NCBI GenBank assembly: GCA_965116765.1
Contig: OZ220718.1
Span: 1,798,001-1,862,000, forward strand
Origin: JAJEEA01 sp965116765
GTDB lineage: Bacteria > Acidobacteriota > Vicinamibacteria > Vicinamibacterales > UBA8438
DNA: 64,000 nucleotides
Direction of reading: 5' to 3'
Positions 44,248 to 53,338 of the stretch are shown here, in pieces (the stretch's first letter is position 1; every line of letters begins with the position of its first letter). A model generated the notes under the pieces. It was not told the DNA's origin, searched no databases, and saw only the letters and a program-made list of their open reading frames with translations. Position numbers and translations under genes: made by a program.

Positions 44248-46560
44248 GTGGGCGGCAATCGCACGACACGTTCCCGGCCGAAGCGCCGTGCGCGGCGGCG
44301 GCCGCGGCGGCCCGCGGCGTGGATCCGCTGCGGCAAGACCTTTCTCGCGCTGGTGCTCGTGGGCGCCGCAGCCTCCCTGTTGGCCTACCGGACCCTGTCG
44401 CGGCAGCTCGACGCGCGGCTGGCGGCCGGGCTGACGCCCCCGGCGGCGATGGTCTTCGGGACGCCGCTCGAGCTGGTGCCCGGCCTGGGCCTCGGGCCCA
44501 CCGGGCTCGCCCACCGGCTCGACGAGCTGGGGTACGCGCGCCGCGACCTGCCCCGGCGGGCCGGGGAGTACGTGGTCGAGCCGGATGGCCTGACCCTGAT
44601 TCCTCGCGAGGGGCCCCAGGCGGGCCGGCTCGCCCGGGTCCGTTTCGCGCCGGCCGGGGCCGGCGGCGACGTCGGCCACGTGGCCGCGATCGAGATCCCG
44701 CCCGGCCGCGGGGCCGAGCGCCTCGCCCTGGACGCCCCGCACCTGTCTACCCTGCACGGCCGGGACCGGCGGCGGCGGCGGGCGGTACCACTGGCGGAGA
44801 TGCCCGACGACGTGGTTCGGGCCGTGCTGGCGGCCGAGGACCACCGGTTCTTCGGACACCCCGGCATCGATGCCATCCGCATCGCCGGGGCCGCGGTCAC
44901 CAACCTGACCGGCAACCGGAGCTACCTCGTCGGCGCGAGCACCCTGACGCAGCAGCTCATCAAGAACACCTTGCTGACCCCCGAGCAGACCCTGTGGCGG
45001 AAGCTCCGCGAGCAGGCCCTGGCCCTCCTGCTGGAGCGGCGCCTGGCGAAGCCCCGCATCCTCGAGATGTACCTCAACGAGGTCTATCTCGGACACCGGG
45101 GCTCGTTCGCCATTCACGGCGTCGCCCAGGGCGCCCGGGCCCTGTTCGGCAAGGACCTCGCCAACCTGACCCTCGGCGAGGCGGCCACCATGGCGGGCCT
45201 GATCCGGGCACCGCAGACCCACACGCCCCACCGCCACCCGGAACGCGCCCGGGAGCGTCGCAACGGCGTGTTGCAGGCAATGGTGGACCTCGGGCTGGTG
45301 ACCCCCGACCGCGCCATGGTCGCGGCCCGCGAGCCGTTGGGCGGCGTCGCCGACCCCGCGGACCGGGAGGCGCCGTACCTCGTCGACTTCGTGCGGTCCC
45401 GGCTTGGGGACCGGCTCGACGAGTGGCGAGACCGCGGAGAGGCGCTGCGTATCGAGACCACGGTGGACCTGCATCTGCAGCGGCTGGCGGAGACCGCGGT
45501 GCGGGAGGGGCTGGACCGGATCGGCGACCGGCGCGGCGCGCGCCCGGAGGCCCGGCCCCAGGCCGCGCTGGTGGCCGTCGACCCCCGCAGCGGCGCGATC
45601 CGTGCCATGGTCGGCGGGCGCTCCTACCAGGAGTCGCAGTTCAATCGGGTCGAGCACGCGCACCGGCAGCCGGGGTCCGTGGTCAAGCCCTTCGTCTACC
45701 TCGCCGCCTTCGAACGAGCGGCTCGCGAGCCGGGCATGCGATTCACCCCCGCCTCGCTGATCGACGACCGGCCGACGACGTTCCGGTTCGGCGGCCGGCC
45801 GTGGCGGCCCGCCAACTATGGCGGCGTCTACGATGGACAGGTGACGGCCCGCGCGGCCCTCGCCCGGTCGCGCAACGTGGCCGCGGTCAAGGTCGGCGAG
45901 CTGGCGGGATTCCGGGCCGTCGCGGACCTCTGGGCCGCCGCCTCCGGGGCGGCGACCCCGCCCGCCTACCCCTCCATCGTCCTCGGGGCCTTCGAGAGCA
46001 CGCCCCTGGAGGTGGCCGCCGCCTATACCGTCCTCGCGAACCGCGGCGCCCGCGCGCCGCTGCACGCGGTCAGCCGGGTCATCGCGGGCGAGCAGCTCGT
46101 CCACCGCGCCGAGGGCCGGCCGCGGCCCGTGGCCCGCGCCGACAGCGCGTTCCTCGTCACCTCGATGCTGCGCAGCACGCTCGACACGGGGACGGCGGCG
46201 GCCGCCCGCCGGAGCGGCTTCGCCCACGACGCGGCGGGAAAGACGGGTACCTCCAACGACCTGCGCGACGCATGGTTCGCCGGCTTCACGCCCACGCTGC
46301 TGACGGTGGTGTGGGTCGGCATGGACGACGACAGCCCGCTGGGCCTCACCGGGGCCGACGCGGCCCTCCCCATCTGGACCGCGTTCATGCGCGACGCCCT
46401 CGCCGAACGGACGATGCCTACGTTCATGCCACCGCCCCGCGTCACCCTCGTCGACGTCTGCGCCGACACGGGGCGCCGCGCCGGCGCGGGCTGTCCCCGC
46501 ACGGTCGCGGCAGCCTTCGTCGAGGGCACCGAGCCCGGCGCCGGGTGCCGCCGGCATTGA
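44248..46560 (+). CDS. Class A penicillin-binding protein (PBP1A/1B-like)
   Basis: A 770-residue bifunctional peptidoglycan synthase. A basic N-terminus and one membrane helix (about residues 30-50) precede a UB2H-like segment. The glycosyltransferase 51 domain has 'VLAAEDHRFFGHPGIDAIRI', 'GASTLTQQLIKNTLLTPE' and 'RILEMYLNEVYLG'. The transpeptidase has 'QPGSVVKPFVYLAAF' (SxxK), 'SRNVAAVKVGEL' (SxN) and 'AAGKTGTSNDLRDAWFAG' (KTG). A short Cys-containing tail ends 'GAGCRRH'. Start set at GTG 44248; no ATG is in frame and the much longer upstream frame overlaps bshC. Confidence 0.92.
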   Translation: MGGNRTTRSRPKRRARRRPRRPAAWIRCGKTFLALVLVGAAASLLAYRTLSRQLDARLAAGLTPPAAMVFGTPLELVPGLGLGPTGLAHRLDELGYARRDLPRRAGEYVVEPDGLTLIPREGPQAGRLARVRFAPAGAGGDVGHVAAIEIPPGRGAERLALDAPHLSTLHGRDRRRRRAVPLAEMPDDVVRAVLAAEDHRFFGHPGIDAIRIAGAAVTNLTGNRSYLVGASTLTQQLIKNTLLTPEQTLWRKLREQALALLLERRLAKPRILEMYLNEVYLGHRGSFAIHGVAQGARALFGKDLANLTLGEAATMAGLIRAPQTHTPHRHPERARERRNGVLQAMVDLGLVTPDRAMVAAREPLGGVADPADREAPYLVDFVRSRLGDRLDEWRDRGEALRIETTVDLHLQRLAETAVREGLDRIGDRRGARPEARPQAALVAVDPRSGAIRAMVGGRSYQESQFNRVEHAHRQPGSVVKPFVYLAAFERAAREPGMRFTPASLIDDRPTTFRFGGRPWRPANYGGVYDGQVTARAALARSRNVAAVKVGELAGFRAVADLWAAASGAATPPAYPSIVLGAFESTPLEVAAAYTVLANRGARAPLHAVSRVIAGEQLVHRAEGRPRPVARADSAFLVTSMLRSTLDTGTAAAARRSGFAHDAAGKTGTSNDLRDAWFAGFTPTLLTVVWVGMDDDSPLGLTGADAALPIWTAFMRDALAERTMPTFMPPPRVTLVDVCADTGRRAGAGCPRTVAAAFVEGTEPGAGCRRH

Positions 46561-46603
46561 AGCGACACGGCCATTCGTTCCGGTCGATCGGTGTCCGGGA
46601 ACG

Positions 46604-46609
46604 TATAAT
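46604..46609 (+). promoter_or_regulatory. TATAAT -10 element of the parvulin gene
   Basis: A perfect TATAAT ends nine bases before the ATG at 46619, with GAAGGA between. The 5' leader would be very short. No good -35 is seen. Confidence 0.45.
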
Positions 46610-46618
46610 CGAAGGACG

Positions 46619-47647
46619 ATGCCGTGCTTTCGCACGTCCCCGTGGCGGTGGCTGCTCGTGCTGGGACTCACCGCCGCCTGCGGCGCCGCGCCCCAGGTCC
46701 CGGAGGAGCCGGCGGCCGCGGCCGACACCCCCGCGCCGCCGGCGGCGGACCCGGTGCCGGCCGAGCTGCCGGAGGTCGTCGCCCGCGTCGGCACCCACTC
46801 GATCACCGGCGACGAGCTCGAGCGGGCGGTGCGCAGCGCCGAGATCCAGGCCGGGCAGGCCCTGCCGACCCAGTTTCGCGACAGCGTGTATCGGGCCGTG
46901 CTCGACCGGCTCGTGGCGTTCCACCTGCTGCTGCAGGAGTCGGAGCGGCGGAGCATCGTCGTGGACGACGCGGCGGTCGAGGCCCGAATCGACACCATCC
47001 GCTCCGGCTTCCCGGACGAGGAGGCCTTCGAGGCGCAACTCGACACCTGGAACACGTCACTGTATATTCTGCGGGGAGAGGCCCGCCGGGATCTGCTCGT
47101 CGAACGGATCCTGGAATCGGCGGTCCTCGCCGACATCGAGATCGACCCCGGGTCCGTGCGCGCGTTCTACGAGCAGCACCCCGCGCAGTTCACGGAGCGC
47201 GGCGGGGTGCGGGCGCGCCACATCCTGATCGCGGTCAGTCCCGACGCGGCCGAGCCCGAGAAGGTGGAAGCCCGGGAGCGGGCGCGGAATCTGCGCCTGG
47301 AGGCCGAGAACGGCGCCGATTTCGGGGCCCTCGCGCGCGAGCATTCCGACGACCCGGGATCGGCGTCGGGCGGCGGGGATCTCGGCCTCGTGGTCGAAGG
47401 CCGGACGGTGCCGGCGTTCGAGGCCGCCCTGTTCGCGCTCGAGCCGGGCGAGCTGAGCGGCGTCGTCGAGACGCCGTTCGGGTTCCACGTCATCCAGATG
47501 ATCGAGCGGCAGGACGACCGCCTCGTGCCGTTCGAGGAGGCCAGCGGCCCGATTCGCGACCTCCTGCTGCAGCAGGAGCAGCAGGCCCGCACCGCGGCCT
47601 TCATCGACGAGCTGAAGGCCGCGCACGACGTTCGCATCCTGATCTGA
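46619..47647 (+). CDS. Parvulin-type peptidyl-prolyl isomerase, lipoprotein (SurA/PrsA-like)
   Basis: A 342-residue exported chaperone. The leader ends in a lipobox, 'LGLTAAC' (Cys about 21), then an Ala/Pro linker and a SurA-type helical chaperone region ('ARVGTHSITGDELERAV', 'LVAFHLLLQESERR'). One parvulin domain follows: 'RARHILIAVSPDA', 'FGALAREHSDDPGSASGGGD', 'ETPFGFHVIQMIER'. It assists folding of outer-membrane or secreted proteins, fitting a diderm. Its own promoter is the TATAAT just upstream. Confidence 0.9.
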   Translation: MPCFRTSPWRWLLVLGLTAACGAAPQVPEEPAAAADTPAPPAADPVPAELPEVVARVGTHSITGDELERAVRSAEIQAGQALPTQFRDSVYRAVLDRLVAFHLLLQESERRSIVVDDAAVEARIDTIRSGFPDEEAFEAQLDTWNTSLYILRGEARRDLLVERILESAVLADIEIDPGSVRAFYEQHPAQFTERGGVRARHILIAVSPDAAEPEKVEARERARNLRLEAENGADFGALAREHSDDPGSASGGGDLGLVVEGRTVPAFEAALFALEPGELSGVVETPFGFHVIQMIERQDDRLVPFEEASGPIRDLLLQQEQQARTAAFIDELKAAHDVRILI

Positions 47648-47715
47648 GCCGCGGCGTCCGCTCGCCGACGGCGTGCCCCGGGCGAGGGTTCCACGGGAGA
47701 GACCGGCAGGCCACC

Positions 47716-48585
47716 ATGAGAAACGAAGACGTGTTCGCGGCGGTCGCCGAGGCGCTGCAGCGGGGGGAGCCGGCCGCGCTCGTCACGATCATCCGGGCCC
47801 AGGGCTCCACGCCGCAGCGGGTCGGCGCGAAGATGCTGGTGTTCCCGGACGGGCGCACGGTGGGCACGATCGGGGGCGGCTGCTACGAGAACGAAGCGTT
47901 CTGGAAGGCGCGCACGGCCATCGAGACGCGGCAGCCGGTCATCGCCAAGTACGAGCTGGCCGACGACATCGCCGAGGACTCGGGACTGATCTGCGGCGGC
48001 CAGATGGAGGTGTACATCGAGCCCCTCGAGCCCGCGCCGGAGCTCTATCTCGTGGGGGCGGGACACGTCTCCTATCATCTCGCCCGCGCCGCCCACGAGG
48101 TCGGCTTCAAGCTGCACGTCATCGACGACCGCGAGAAGTTCGCCAACGCCGAGCGGTTCCCGCACGCCGAGGAGATCGTGGTGGACGCGATTCCGGAGTG
48201 GCTGGAGCGGGCGGAGCTGCCGGGGCACGCCTACGCGGTCATCCTGACCCGCGGGCACCGGCACGATCTCGACGCCCTCCGGGCGCTCGCCCCGAAGCGG
48301 ATCCGCTATCTCGGGCTCATCGGCAGCCGGGCCAAGGTCGCCCGCCTCGCGGAGGTGCTGGAAGGCGAGGGCATGCCGGCGGAGCAGGTGCGCCGCGTGC
48401 ACTCCCCCGTCGGTCTGGACCTGGGCGCGGTGACGCCCCAGGAGATCGCGGTGTCCATCCTCGCCGAGCTGATCGGCGTCAAGTACGGCAAGATCGACGC
48501 GAGCGCCGGACAGTCCGCCGCGCGCGACGCCAAGTCGATGAGCTGGAGCCCCCGGCCTCGGTCCGAGGTCGCGGTCGGCGGCTAG
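47716..48585 (+). CDS. XdhC/CoxI-family molybdenum hydroxylase maturation protein
   Basis: A 289-residue accessory protein. N-terminal XdhC_CoxI domain: 'ALVTIIRAQGSTPQRVGAKM' and 'GTIGGGCYENEAFW'; 'GLICGGQMEVYIEPL' carries the conserved Cys. A Rossmann-fold C-terminal domain has 'LVGAGHVSYHLARAAHEVG' and 'GLIGSRAKVARLAEVL'. XdhC proteins handle sulfuration and insertion of the molybdopterin cofactor into xanthine-dehydrogenase-like enzymes. No hydroxylase genes are in the window, so its client lies elsewhere. Start ATG 47716; a longer frame upstream shadows the isomerase gene. Confidence 0.9.
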   Translation: MRNEDVFAAVAEALQRGEPAALVTIIRAQGSTPQRVGAKMLVFPDGRTVGTIGGGCYENEAFWKARTAIETRQPVIAKYELADDIAEDSGLICGGQMEVYIEPLEPAPELYLVGAGHVSYHLARAAHEVGFKLHVIDDREKFANAERFPHAEEIVVDAIPEWLERAELPGHAYAVILTRGHRHDLDALRALAPKRIRYLGLIGSRAKVARLAEVLEGEGMPAEQVRRVHSPVGLDLGAVTPQEIAVSILAELIGVKYGKIDASAGQSAARDAKSMSWSPRPRSEVAVGG

Positions 48586-48592
48586 CGGCCAA

Positions 48593-48600
48593 GCTATACT
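48593..48600 (+). promoter_or_regulatory. hrcA: TATACT -10 element of hrcA
   Basis: GCTATACT ends nine bases before the ATG at 48610, at the very end of xdhC. Searching 48540-48610 by eye I find no CIRCE (TTAGCACTC-N9-GAGTGCTAA) sequence here. Confidence 0.4.
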
Positions 48601-48609
48601 GTCTTTCCG

Positions 48610-49719
48610 ATGTCTCGGCAGTCCGTCCCGCACGATCCGGCCGGCCCGAGCCTTCCCGAGCGCACGCGCCGGGTGCTCGCCACGCTCATCCAGGAGTACA
48701 TCGAGCACGGCGCCCCGGTTTCGTCCCGGCGCCTCGTCGAGCAGGGCGGCTTCACGGTGTCCTCGGCGACGGTGCGCAACATTCTGGCGTCACTCGAGGA
48801 CGCCGGGTACGTGTCGCAGCCGCACACTTCCGCGGGGCGGGTGCCCACCGACGTCGGCTACCGCTGCTACGTCGATTTCCTGCTCGAGCACCGGCGCGCG
48901 GCCCGATCGACCCCGGCCGTCGAAGCGCGGTTGCGGCAGGCCGGCTCGATCAAGGGCGTGTTGTCGAACGTCTCGCACGAGCTGTCCCGCATCTCGCATC
49001 ACCTCGGCTTCGTGCTCACCCCGACGAGCGAGACCGCCGGCTTCGAGCACATCGAGTTCGTGCCGCTCGAGAGCACGCGCATCCTCGTCGTCGTCACCGC
49101 TCAGGCCGAGCAGGTCTGCCACAAGGTCGTGGACATCGGCGAGCACATTCAGCGGGGCGAGCTCGAGCAGGGCGCCAACTACCTCAACCGCGAGTTCCGG
49201 GGCCTCACGATCGGCGAGGTCCACGCCCTCGTGATTCAGCGCCTGCGCCAGGAGCAGGTCCTGTACGACGCGCTGTTGTCGCAGTGGCTGCGTCTGGCGA
49301 GCTCGACCCTCGAGGACATGGTGCCGCAGGAGAGCGTGTTCGTCGACGGCGCGACGCTGCTCTTCGACGAGATGTCCGACGAGGACGGCCCGGTGTCGCT
49401 CGACACGCTGCGGGCCCTGTTGGCGATGATGCAGGAGAAGCACCGTCTGGTCCGGCTGCTCGCCGAGTATCTCGGCGCGGGCGGGTTGCGCGTGGTCATC
49501 GGCTCCGAACATTCGGAGAGCGAGCTGCGGGCCTTCAGCCTCGTCGCCTCGGCTTATTTCGACGGTCGGCAGACCGGAACCGTGGGAGTGATCGGCCCCC
49601 GACGGATGCGCTACTCGCGTGCCATCGCCGCGGTCGACAGCGTGTCGCAGGCGGTCAGCCGGGTCCTCCTGAACCACGCCCCCCCGCCCAGTGAAGATGC
49701 CCGACGAACACCGGATTGA
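48610..49719 (+). CDS. hrcA: Heat-inducible transcription repressor HrcA
   Basis: A 369-residue repressor of chaperone genes. The N-terminal winged helix shows 'LPERTRRVLATLIQEYIEHG', 'APVSSRRLVE' and 'SSATVRNILASLEDAGYVSQ' with 'PHTSAGRVPTDVGYRCYVD'. A GAF-like core includes 'HIEFVPLESTRILVVV' and the end 'SELRAFSLVASAYFDGRQTG' with 'VGVIGPRRMRYSRAIAAVD'. HrcA binds CIRCE operators with GroEL help; no CIRCE is visible nearby. First gene of the hrcA-grpE-dnaJ group, overlapping grpE by 23 bases. Confidence 0.94.
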   Translation: MSRQSVPHDPAGPSLPERTRRVLATLIQEYIEHGAPVSSRRLVEQGGFTVSSATVRNILASLEDAGYVSQPHTSAGRVPTDVGYRCYVDFLLEHRRAARSTPAVEARLRQAGSIKGVLSNVSHELSRISHHLGFVLTPTSETAGFEHIEFVPLESTRILVVVTAQAEQVCHKVVDIGEHIQRGELEQGANYLNREFRGLTIGEVHALVIQRLRQEQVLYDALLSQWLRLASSTLEDMVPQESVFVDGATLLFDEMSDEDGPVSLDTLRALLAMMQEKHRLVRLLAEYLGAGGLRVVIGSEHSESELRAFSLVASAYFDGRQTGTVGVIGPRRMRYSRAIAAVDSVSQAVSRVLLNHAPPPSEDARRTPD

Positions 49720-50477
49720 ACCGTCCGAACCAGTGCAATCGGCGCCAGCGGAGCAGTCAGCGCGATCCGAGCAGTCAGAGCCACCGGCCCCCGACGATGC
49801 CGCGTCGAAACCGGGACCCTCCCCGGCGCCGCGGGAGACACCGCCGGACGCCGCCGGCGCGGGTGCGGCAGACGCCGCCGGCGCGAGTGCGGCAGACGCC
49901 GCCGGCGCGAGTGCGGCAGACGCCGCCGGCGCGAGTGCAGGGTGCGGCGGACGCCGCCGGCGCGAGCGGCGCAGCCGCCGTTGAGGCCGGGGCCACGGAG
50001 GAGGGCGCCGGCGACGACGTCGACCCGGCCGCGGCCGAGCTCGAGGAGGCGGTCCGCCAGCGCGACGCGCACTACGAGCGCCTGCTGCGGGTCAAGGCCG
50101 AGTTCGACAACTACCGGAAGCGCACCGAGCGTGAGCGCCGCGAGCTGATCGAGCAGGCGGCCGGCGACCTGCTCGGCGACCTCCTCCCCGTCGTCGACGA
50201 TCTGGAGCGCGCCCTCGCCGCGGAGACCCAGGATGGCGACGCCTACCGCCGCGGGGTGGAGATAATCCACAAGCAGCTGCTCGACGTCATGGCGAGGCGC
50301 GGCGTGGCGCCCATCGAGGCGGTCGGCGCCGATTTCGACCCCGCCCTGCACCAGGCGGTGGTCCATGAACCCAGCGACGGCCACCGCGACGGCGAGGTCG
50401 TCGAGGAGCTGAGACGAGGCTACACGCTGCGCCAGCGGTTGCTCCGGCCGTCGATGGTCAAGGTGGCGAAAGCGTGA
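49697..50477 (+). CDS. grpE: Nucleotide exchange factor GrpE, apparent frameshift
   Basis: The DnaK exchange factor. The C-terminal part is intact: 'RLLRVKAEFDNYRKRTERER', 'LLPVVDDLERAL', 'HKQLLDVMARRGVAPIEAVG' and 'VVEELRRGYTLRQRLLRPSM'. The disordered acidic N-terminus starting at ATG 49697 (MPDEHRIEPSEPVQS) leads into a 24-base tandem repeat. Its fourth unit carries one extra A (49939), shifting the frame. Without that base the halves join; the total is one base over a multiple of three. Alternatively the protein begins at GTG 49935, giving a normal 180-residue GrpE. The gene overlaps hrcA and ends in a GTGA overlap with dnaJ. Confidence 0.85.
49847..49973 (+). repeat. 24-bp tandem repeat inside grpE
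   Basis: Units of GACGCCGCCGGCGCGAGTGC plus GGCA start at 49847, 49871, 49895, 49919 and 49950. The first three are 24 bases, the fourth 31, the fifth 24 and diverged. They encode DAAGASAA-type runs in the disordered N-terminus. Confidence 0.9.
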
Positions 50478-51607
50478 CGACCCGCGACTACTACGAGATT
50501 CTCGGCGTCCCCCGCACGGCGGAGGACGCGGACATCAAGAGCGCGTACCGGAAGCTCGCCCTCCAGTACCATCCGGACCGCAACCCCGGCGACAAGACCG
50601 CGGAGGAGCGGTTCAAGGAGGCGGCCGAGGCCTACTCGGTGCTCGCGGACCCGGAGAAGCGCAGCCGGTACGACCGGTTCGGCCACGCCGGGGTGGGCGG
50701 AGCGTCCGGGGGCGGGGTCGGCGTCGACCCGACGATCTTCAACGACTTCGGCGACATTCTCGGCGGACTCGGCGATCTGTTCGGTTTCAGCGGCGGCCGG
50801 CGAGGCGGCCCCCGGCGGGGCAGCGACCTGCGTTACGACCTGGAGATCTCGTTCGAGGAGGCGGCGAACGGCTCCGAGACCACCCTGCAGATCCCGCGGG
50901 AGGAGCCCTGCGACACCTGCGGCGGGTCCGGGTCCGCGCCGGGCAGCACGCCGGAGCGCTGCTCGCACTGCCACGGCAACGGCCAGATCCGCATGCAGCA
51001 GGGGTTCTTCACGGTGGCCCGGACCTGCCATCACTGCGGCGGCATCGGCCGCGTCATCTCCAAGCCGTGCCAGACGTGCCATGGCAAGGGAAGGGTCAGC
51101 CGCGAGCGCAAGCTGACGGTGAAGATCCCCGCCGGCATCGCCACCGCCCAACGCCTGCGCCTGACCGGCGAAGGCGAGTTCGGGAGCCGGGGCGCCCCTC
51201 CCGGCGATCTGTACGTCGTCATCCACGTCCGGGAGCATCCGTTCTTCCACCGCGACGGCGACGATCTGCTGTGCGAGATCCCGGTGACCTATCCCACGCT
51301 CGTGCTCGGGGGGGAGATTCACGTCCCGACCCTCGACGACCCGGCCACCATCCAGGTGCCCAAGGGCACGCAGTCGGACACCCGCTTCCGCCTGCGGGGC
51401 AAGGGCATGCCGAACGTCGGCGGACGGGGCCGCGGCGATCTCTACGTGCGGGTCAAGGTGGCGGTGCCCCGGCGGTTGAGCCGCGAGCAGAAGGAGCTGA
51501 TGGAGAGCCTCGACGAGACGATGCCCGAGCGGGTGCTCGACCCGACCGCGGCCGGCGCGGACGAGGATCGGCCGTTCTTCGAGCGCGTCAAGGACATCTT
51601 CGGATAA
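50474..51607 (+). CDS. dnaJ: Chaperone DnaJ
   Basis: A 377-residue Hsp40 of the full type I. J-domain with 'QYHPDRNPGDKTAEERFKE' (HPD), a Gly/Phe-rich part ('GVGGASGGGVGVDPTIFNDF'), and four zinc motifs: CDTCGGSG, CSHCHGNG, CHHCGGIG, CQTCHGKG. The substrate-binding beta domain follows, ending with 'ERVKDIFG'. Start GTG 50474 overlaps the grpE TGA. dnaK, usually between grpE and dnaJ, is not here, so DnaJ and GrpE are made together without DnaK in this operon. Confidence 0.95.
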   Translation: MTTRDYYEILGVPRTAEDADIKSAYRKLALQYHPDRNPGDKTAEERFKEAAEAYSVLADPEKRSRYDRFGHAGVGGASGGGVGVDPTIFNDFGDILGGLGDLFGFSGGRRGGPRRGSDLRYDLEISFEEAANGSETTLQIPREEPCDTCGGSGSAPGSTPERCSHCHGNGQIRMQQGFFTVARTCHHCGGIGRVISKPCQTCHGKGRVSRERKLTVKIPAGIATAQRLRLTGEGEFGSRGAPPGDLYVVIHVREHPFFHRDGDDLLCEIPVTYPTLVLGGEIHVPTLDDPATIQVPKGTQSDTRFRLRGKGMPNVGGRGRGDLYVRVKVAVPRRLSREQKELMESLDETMPERVLDPTAAGADEDRPFFERVKDIFG

Positions 51608-51613
51608 CGGAGG

Positions 51614-52516
51614 ATGCCCGGAGACCCGCCGGCATCGGGCGGCCGCCGGCCGGCTGCCCCGCGTCTTCACCCGGCCCTCGACGTACGGACCTCGGGCGGG
51701 CACCCCGGCGGCCTGCCGTGGCTCGACGCGATTGCCGCCGCCGTCGACGGCCACCGGCCCACCGCCCTCGACGAGCCCGCCCCCGATCGCGTCCGCGCGT
51801 TCTTCGAGACCGCGTCCGACCGCGACCGCGCCCTGACCGCGGTGGTGTCCGTCTACGGAGAGCGGGTGCGCGCCCGGGCGATCCGGGTCTCGGACGAGAG
51901 CTGGGCGGCCCGGTCCCAGGCGGATCTGCGGTCGGTCCGGGTCGGGCGGATCATCGTCGCCCCGCCCTGGTCCGCCTCCCCGAACCCCGATCCCGCCGAC
52001 GTGGTCGTGACCATCCGGCCCGCCCTCGGCTTCGGCAGCGGTCACCACCCGACGACGCGGCTCGCCCTGAAGGGCCTGCAGGAGCTGGACCTGGGAGGAC
52101 GCCGCGTCCTCGACCTGGGGACCGGCTCGGGCATCCTGGCCATCGCCGCCGTCAAGCTGGGGGCCCGGTGCGCCACCGGCGTCGACCGCGACCCCGACGC
52201 CCTGGACTCGGCCCGGGAGGGGGTCGACGCCAACGGGGTGGCGGCGGAGGTCGAGCTGCGCCGCCTGGACATCGCGGACCTGGCCCCCGCGAGCGCGCCG
52301 GTCGTTCTCGCCAACCTGACCGGCGCCGCCCTGATCCGCCTCGCCCCCGTCGTCGCCGCCCTCGTCGAGCCCGGCGGCAGCGCGATCCTGTCCGGCATCC
52401 TCGCCGGGGAGGAAGCGGCGGTCGCCGCCGCCTACCGGGAGCACGGACGGATGGCGTGGCGGGAGGCGGAGGACGAGTGGGTTGCGATGACGTTTCGCGT
52501 CGCCGCCCGCGGATGA
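51614..52516 (+). CDS. prmA: Ribosomal protein L11 methyltransferase-like protein
   Basis: A 300-residue SAM-dependent methyltransferase. The PrmA hallmarks are 'LGFGSGHHPTTRLALKGLQE', motif I 'VLDLGTGSGILAIAAVKLGA' and 'VLANLTGAALIRLAPVVA', the counterpart of the PrmA 'ANIL' motif, followed by 'SGILAGEEAAV'. The N-terminal substrate-binding part is diverged and begins with a Pro/Ala-rich extension. PrmA trimethylates L11. It starts six bases after dnaJ and is convergent with rsmE, as commonly seen for the dnaJ-prmA-rsmE neighbourhood. Confidence 0.88.
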   Translation: MPGDPPASGGRRPAAPRLHPALDVRTSGGHPGGLPWLDAIAAAVDGHRPTALDEPAPDRVRAFFETASDRDRALTAVVSVYGERVRARAIRVSDESWAARSQADLRSVRVGRIIVAPPWSASPNPDPADVVVTIRPALGFGSGHHPTTRLALKGLQELDLGGRRVLDLGTGSGILAIAAVKLGARCATGVDRDPDALDSAREGVDANGVAAEVELRRLDIADLAPASAPVVLANLTGAALIRLAPVVAALVEPGGSAILSGILAGEEAAVAAAYREHGRMAWREAEDEWVAMTFRVAARG

Positions 52517-52538
52517 GCGGGAGGATCGGCATGAGCGC

Positions 52539-53267
52539 CTACAGGTCGCCCCAGACGTACAGGAGTACCGCGGCCGCGCACGCGACCACGGCGTCGGCGC
52601 GGAAGGTCAGGCGGCCGAGGGTGACGACGCGGAACCCGGCGGCCACCGCGGCCTCGATCTCGTCGGCGCTCCAGCCCCCCTCAGGTCCCACGGCCAGGGT
52701 CACGGAGGCGGGCCGGGGCTCCCGGGCCAGGGCGCGCAGGCCGGCCGCGCCGTCGTCGGCCGCGGCGGGCTCGGCCAGGAGAAGCCGCAACGCCGACCGG
52801 TCGCGGTCGATGAGCCAATCGAGGGAGCGCGGGGGCCTGACCTCGGGGACGAACGCCCGCCGGCACTGCTTGGCCGAGGCTATCGCGATCCGCGACCAGC
52901 GCCCGGCGTCCCGCGGCGGCGGCACCGTGCGGGCGGTGGCGAGCGGCTGCACCGCGACCGCCCCGACCATCGTGGCGTCCCGCACGACGTCGTCGAACCT
53001 GCGCCCCTTCAGCAGCGCGGGGGCCACCGTCAGCGCCACCGCGGGCTCCCGGGCCGAGGCCACCGGCTCGTAGGGGCGCACCACGGCCCCGCCGCGCCCC
53101 GCCCGCTCCACCCGCGCGAGGTACTCCGCCCCCCGCCCGTCGAACACCGCGACGGTGTCGCCGGCTCCCAGCCGCAGCACCCTGGTCAGATGCGCGGCCT
53201 CGCCGTCGGGCAGCGCGACCGGGGCGTCGAGTCCGGCCAGGGCCGGCGCGAAGAACCGGGGCGGCAT
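52539..53267 (-). CDS. rsmE: 16S rRNA (uracil-1498-N3)-methyltransferase
   Basis: A 242-residue SPOUT methyltransferase acting on the 30S subunit. N-terminal PUA-like part 'AAHLTRVLRLGAGDTVAVFD', then 'ALLKGRRFDDVVRDATMVGA' and 'SAKQCRRAFVPEV'. The SAM knot has 'VTLAVGPEGGWSADEIEA' and 'VTLGRLTFRADAVVACAAAV'; the last motif differs slightly from the usual 'ILRTETA'. Converges on prmA with 22 bp between stops. Confidence 0.92.
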   Translation of the reverse strand: MPPRFFAPALAGLDAPVALPDGEAAHLTRVLRLGAGDTVAVFDGRGAEYLARVERAGRGGAVVRPYEPVASAREPAVALTVAPALLKGRRFDDVVRDATMVGAVAVQPLATARTVPPPRDAGRWSRIAIASAKQCRRAFVPEVRPPRSLDWLIDRDRSALRLLLAEPAAADDGAAGLRALAREPRPASVTLAVGPEGGWSADEIEAAVAAGFRVVTLGRLTFRADAVVACAAAVLLYVWGDL

Positions 53268-53338
53268 CGGGTCCGATTATAGGAGTCCGGGGCCGCCCTC
53301 CCCGAACCGTTCCCGACGACCGGCCCGGCGAGGGCGAC

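Noticed and set aside
43474..47136. A 1220-codon minus-strand frame
   Set aside because: Antisense to bshC, the PBP and the parvulin gene, all of which have complete family motifs.
48540..48610. CIRCE operator before hrcA
   Set aside because: No TTAGCACTC/GAGTGCTAA inverted repeat is present. Only a TATACT-type -10 is seen.
49847..49973. Short regular repeats suggesting a CRISPR array or minisatellite outside genes
   Set aside because: They lie inside the grpE reading frame, have no spacers and encode a disordered tail.
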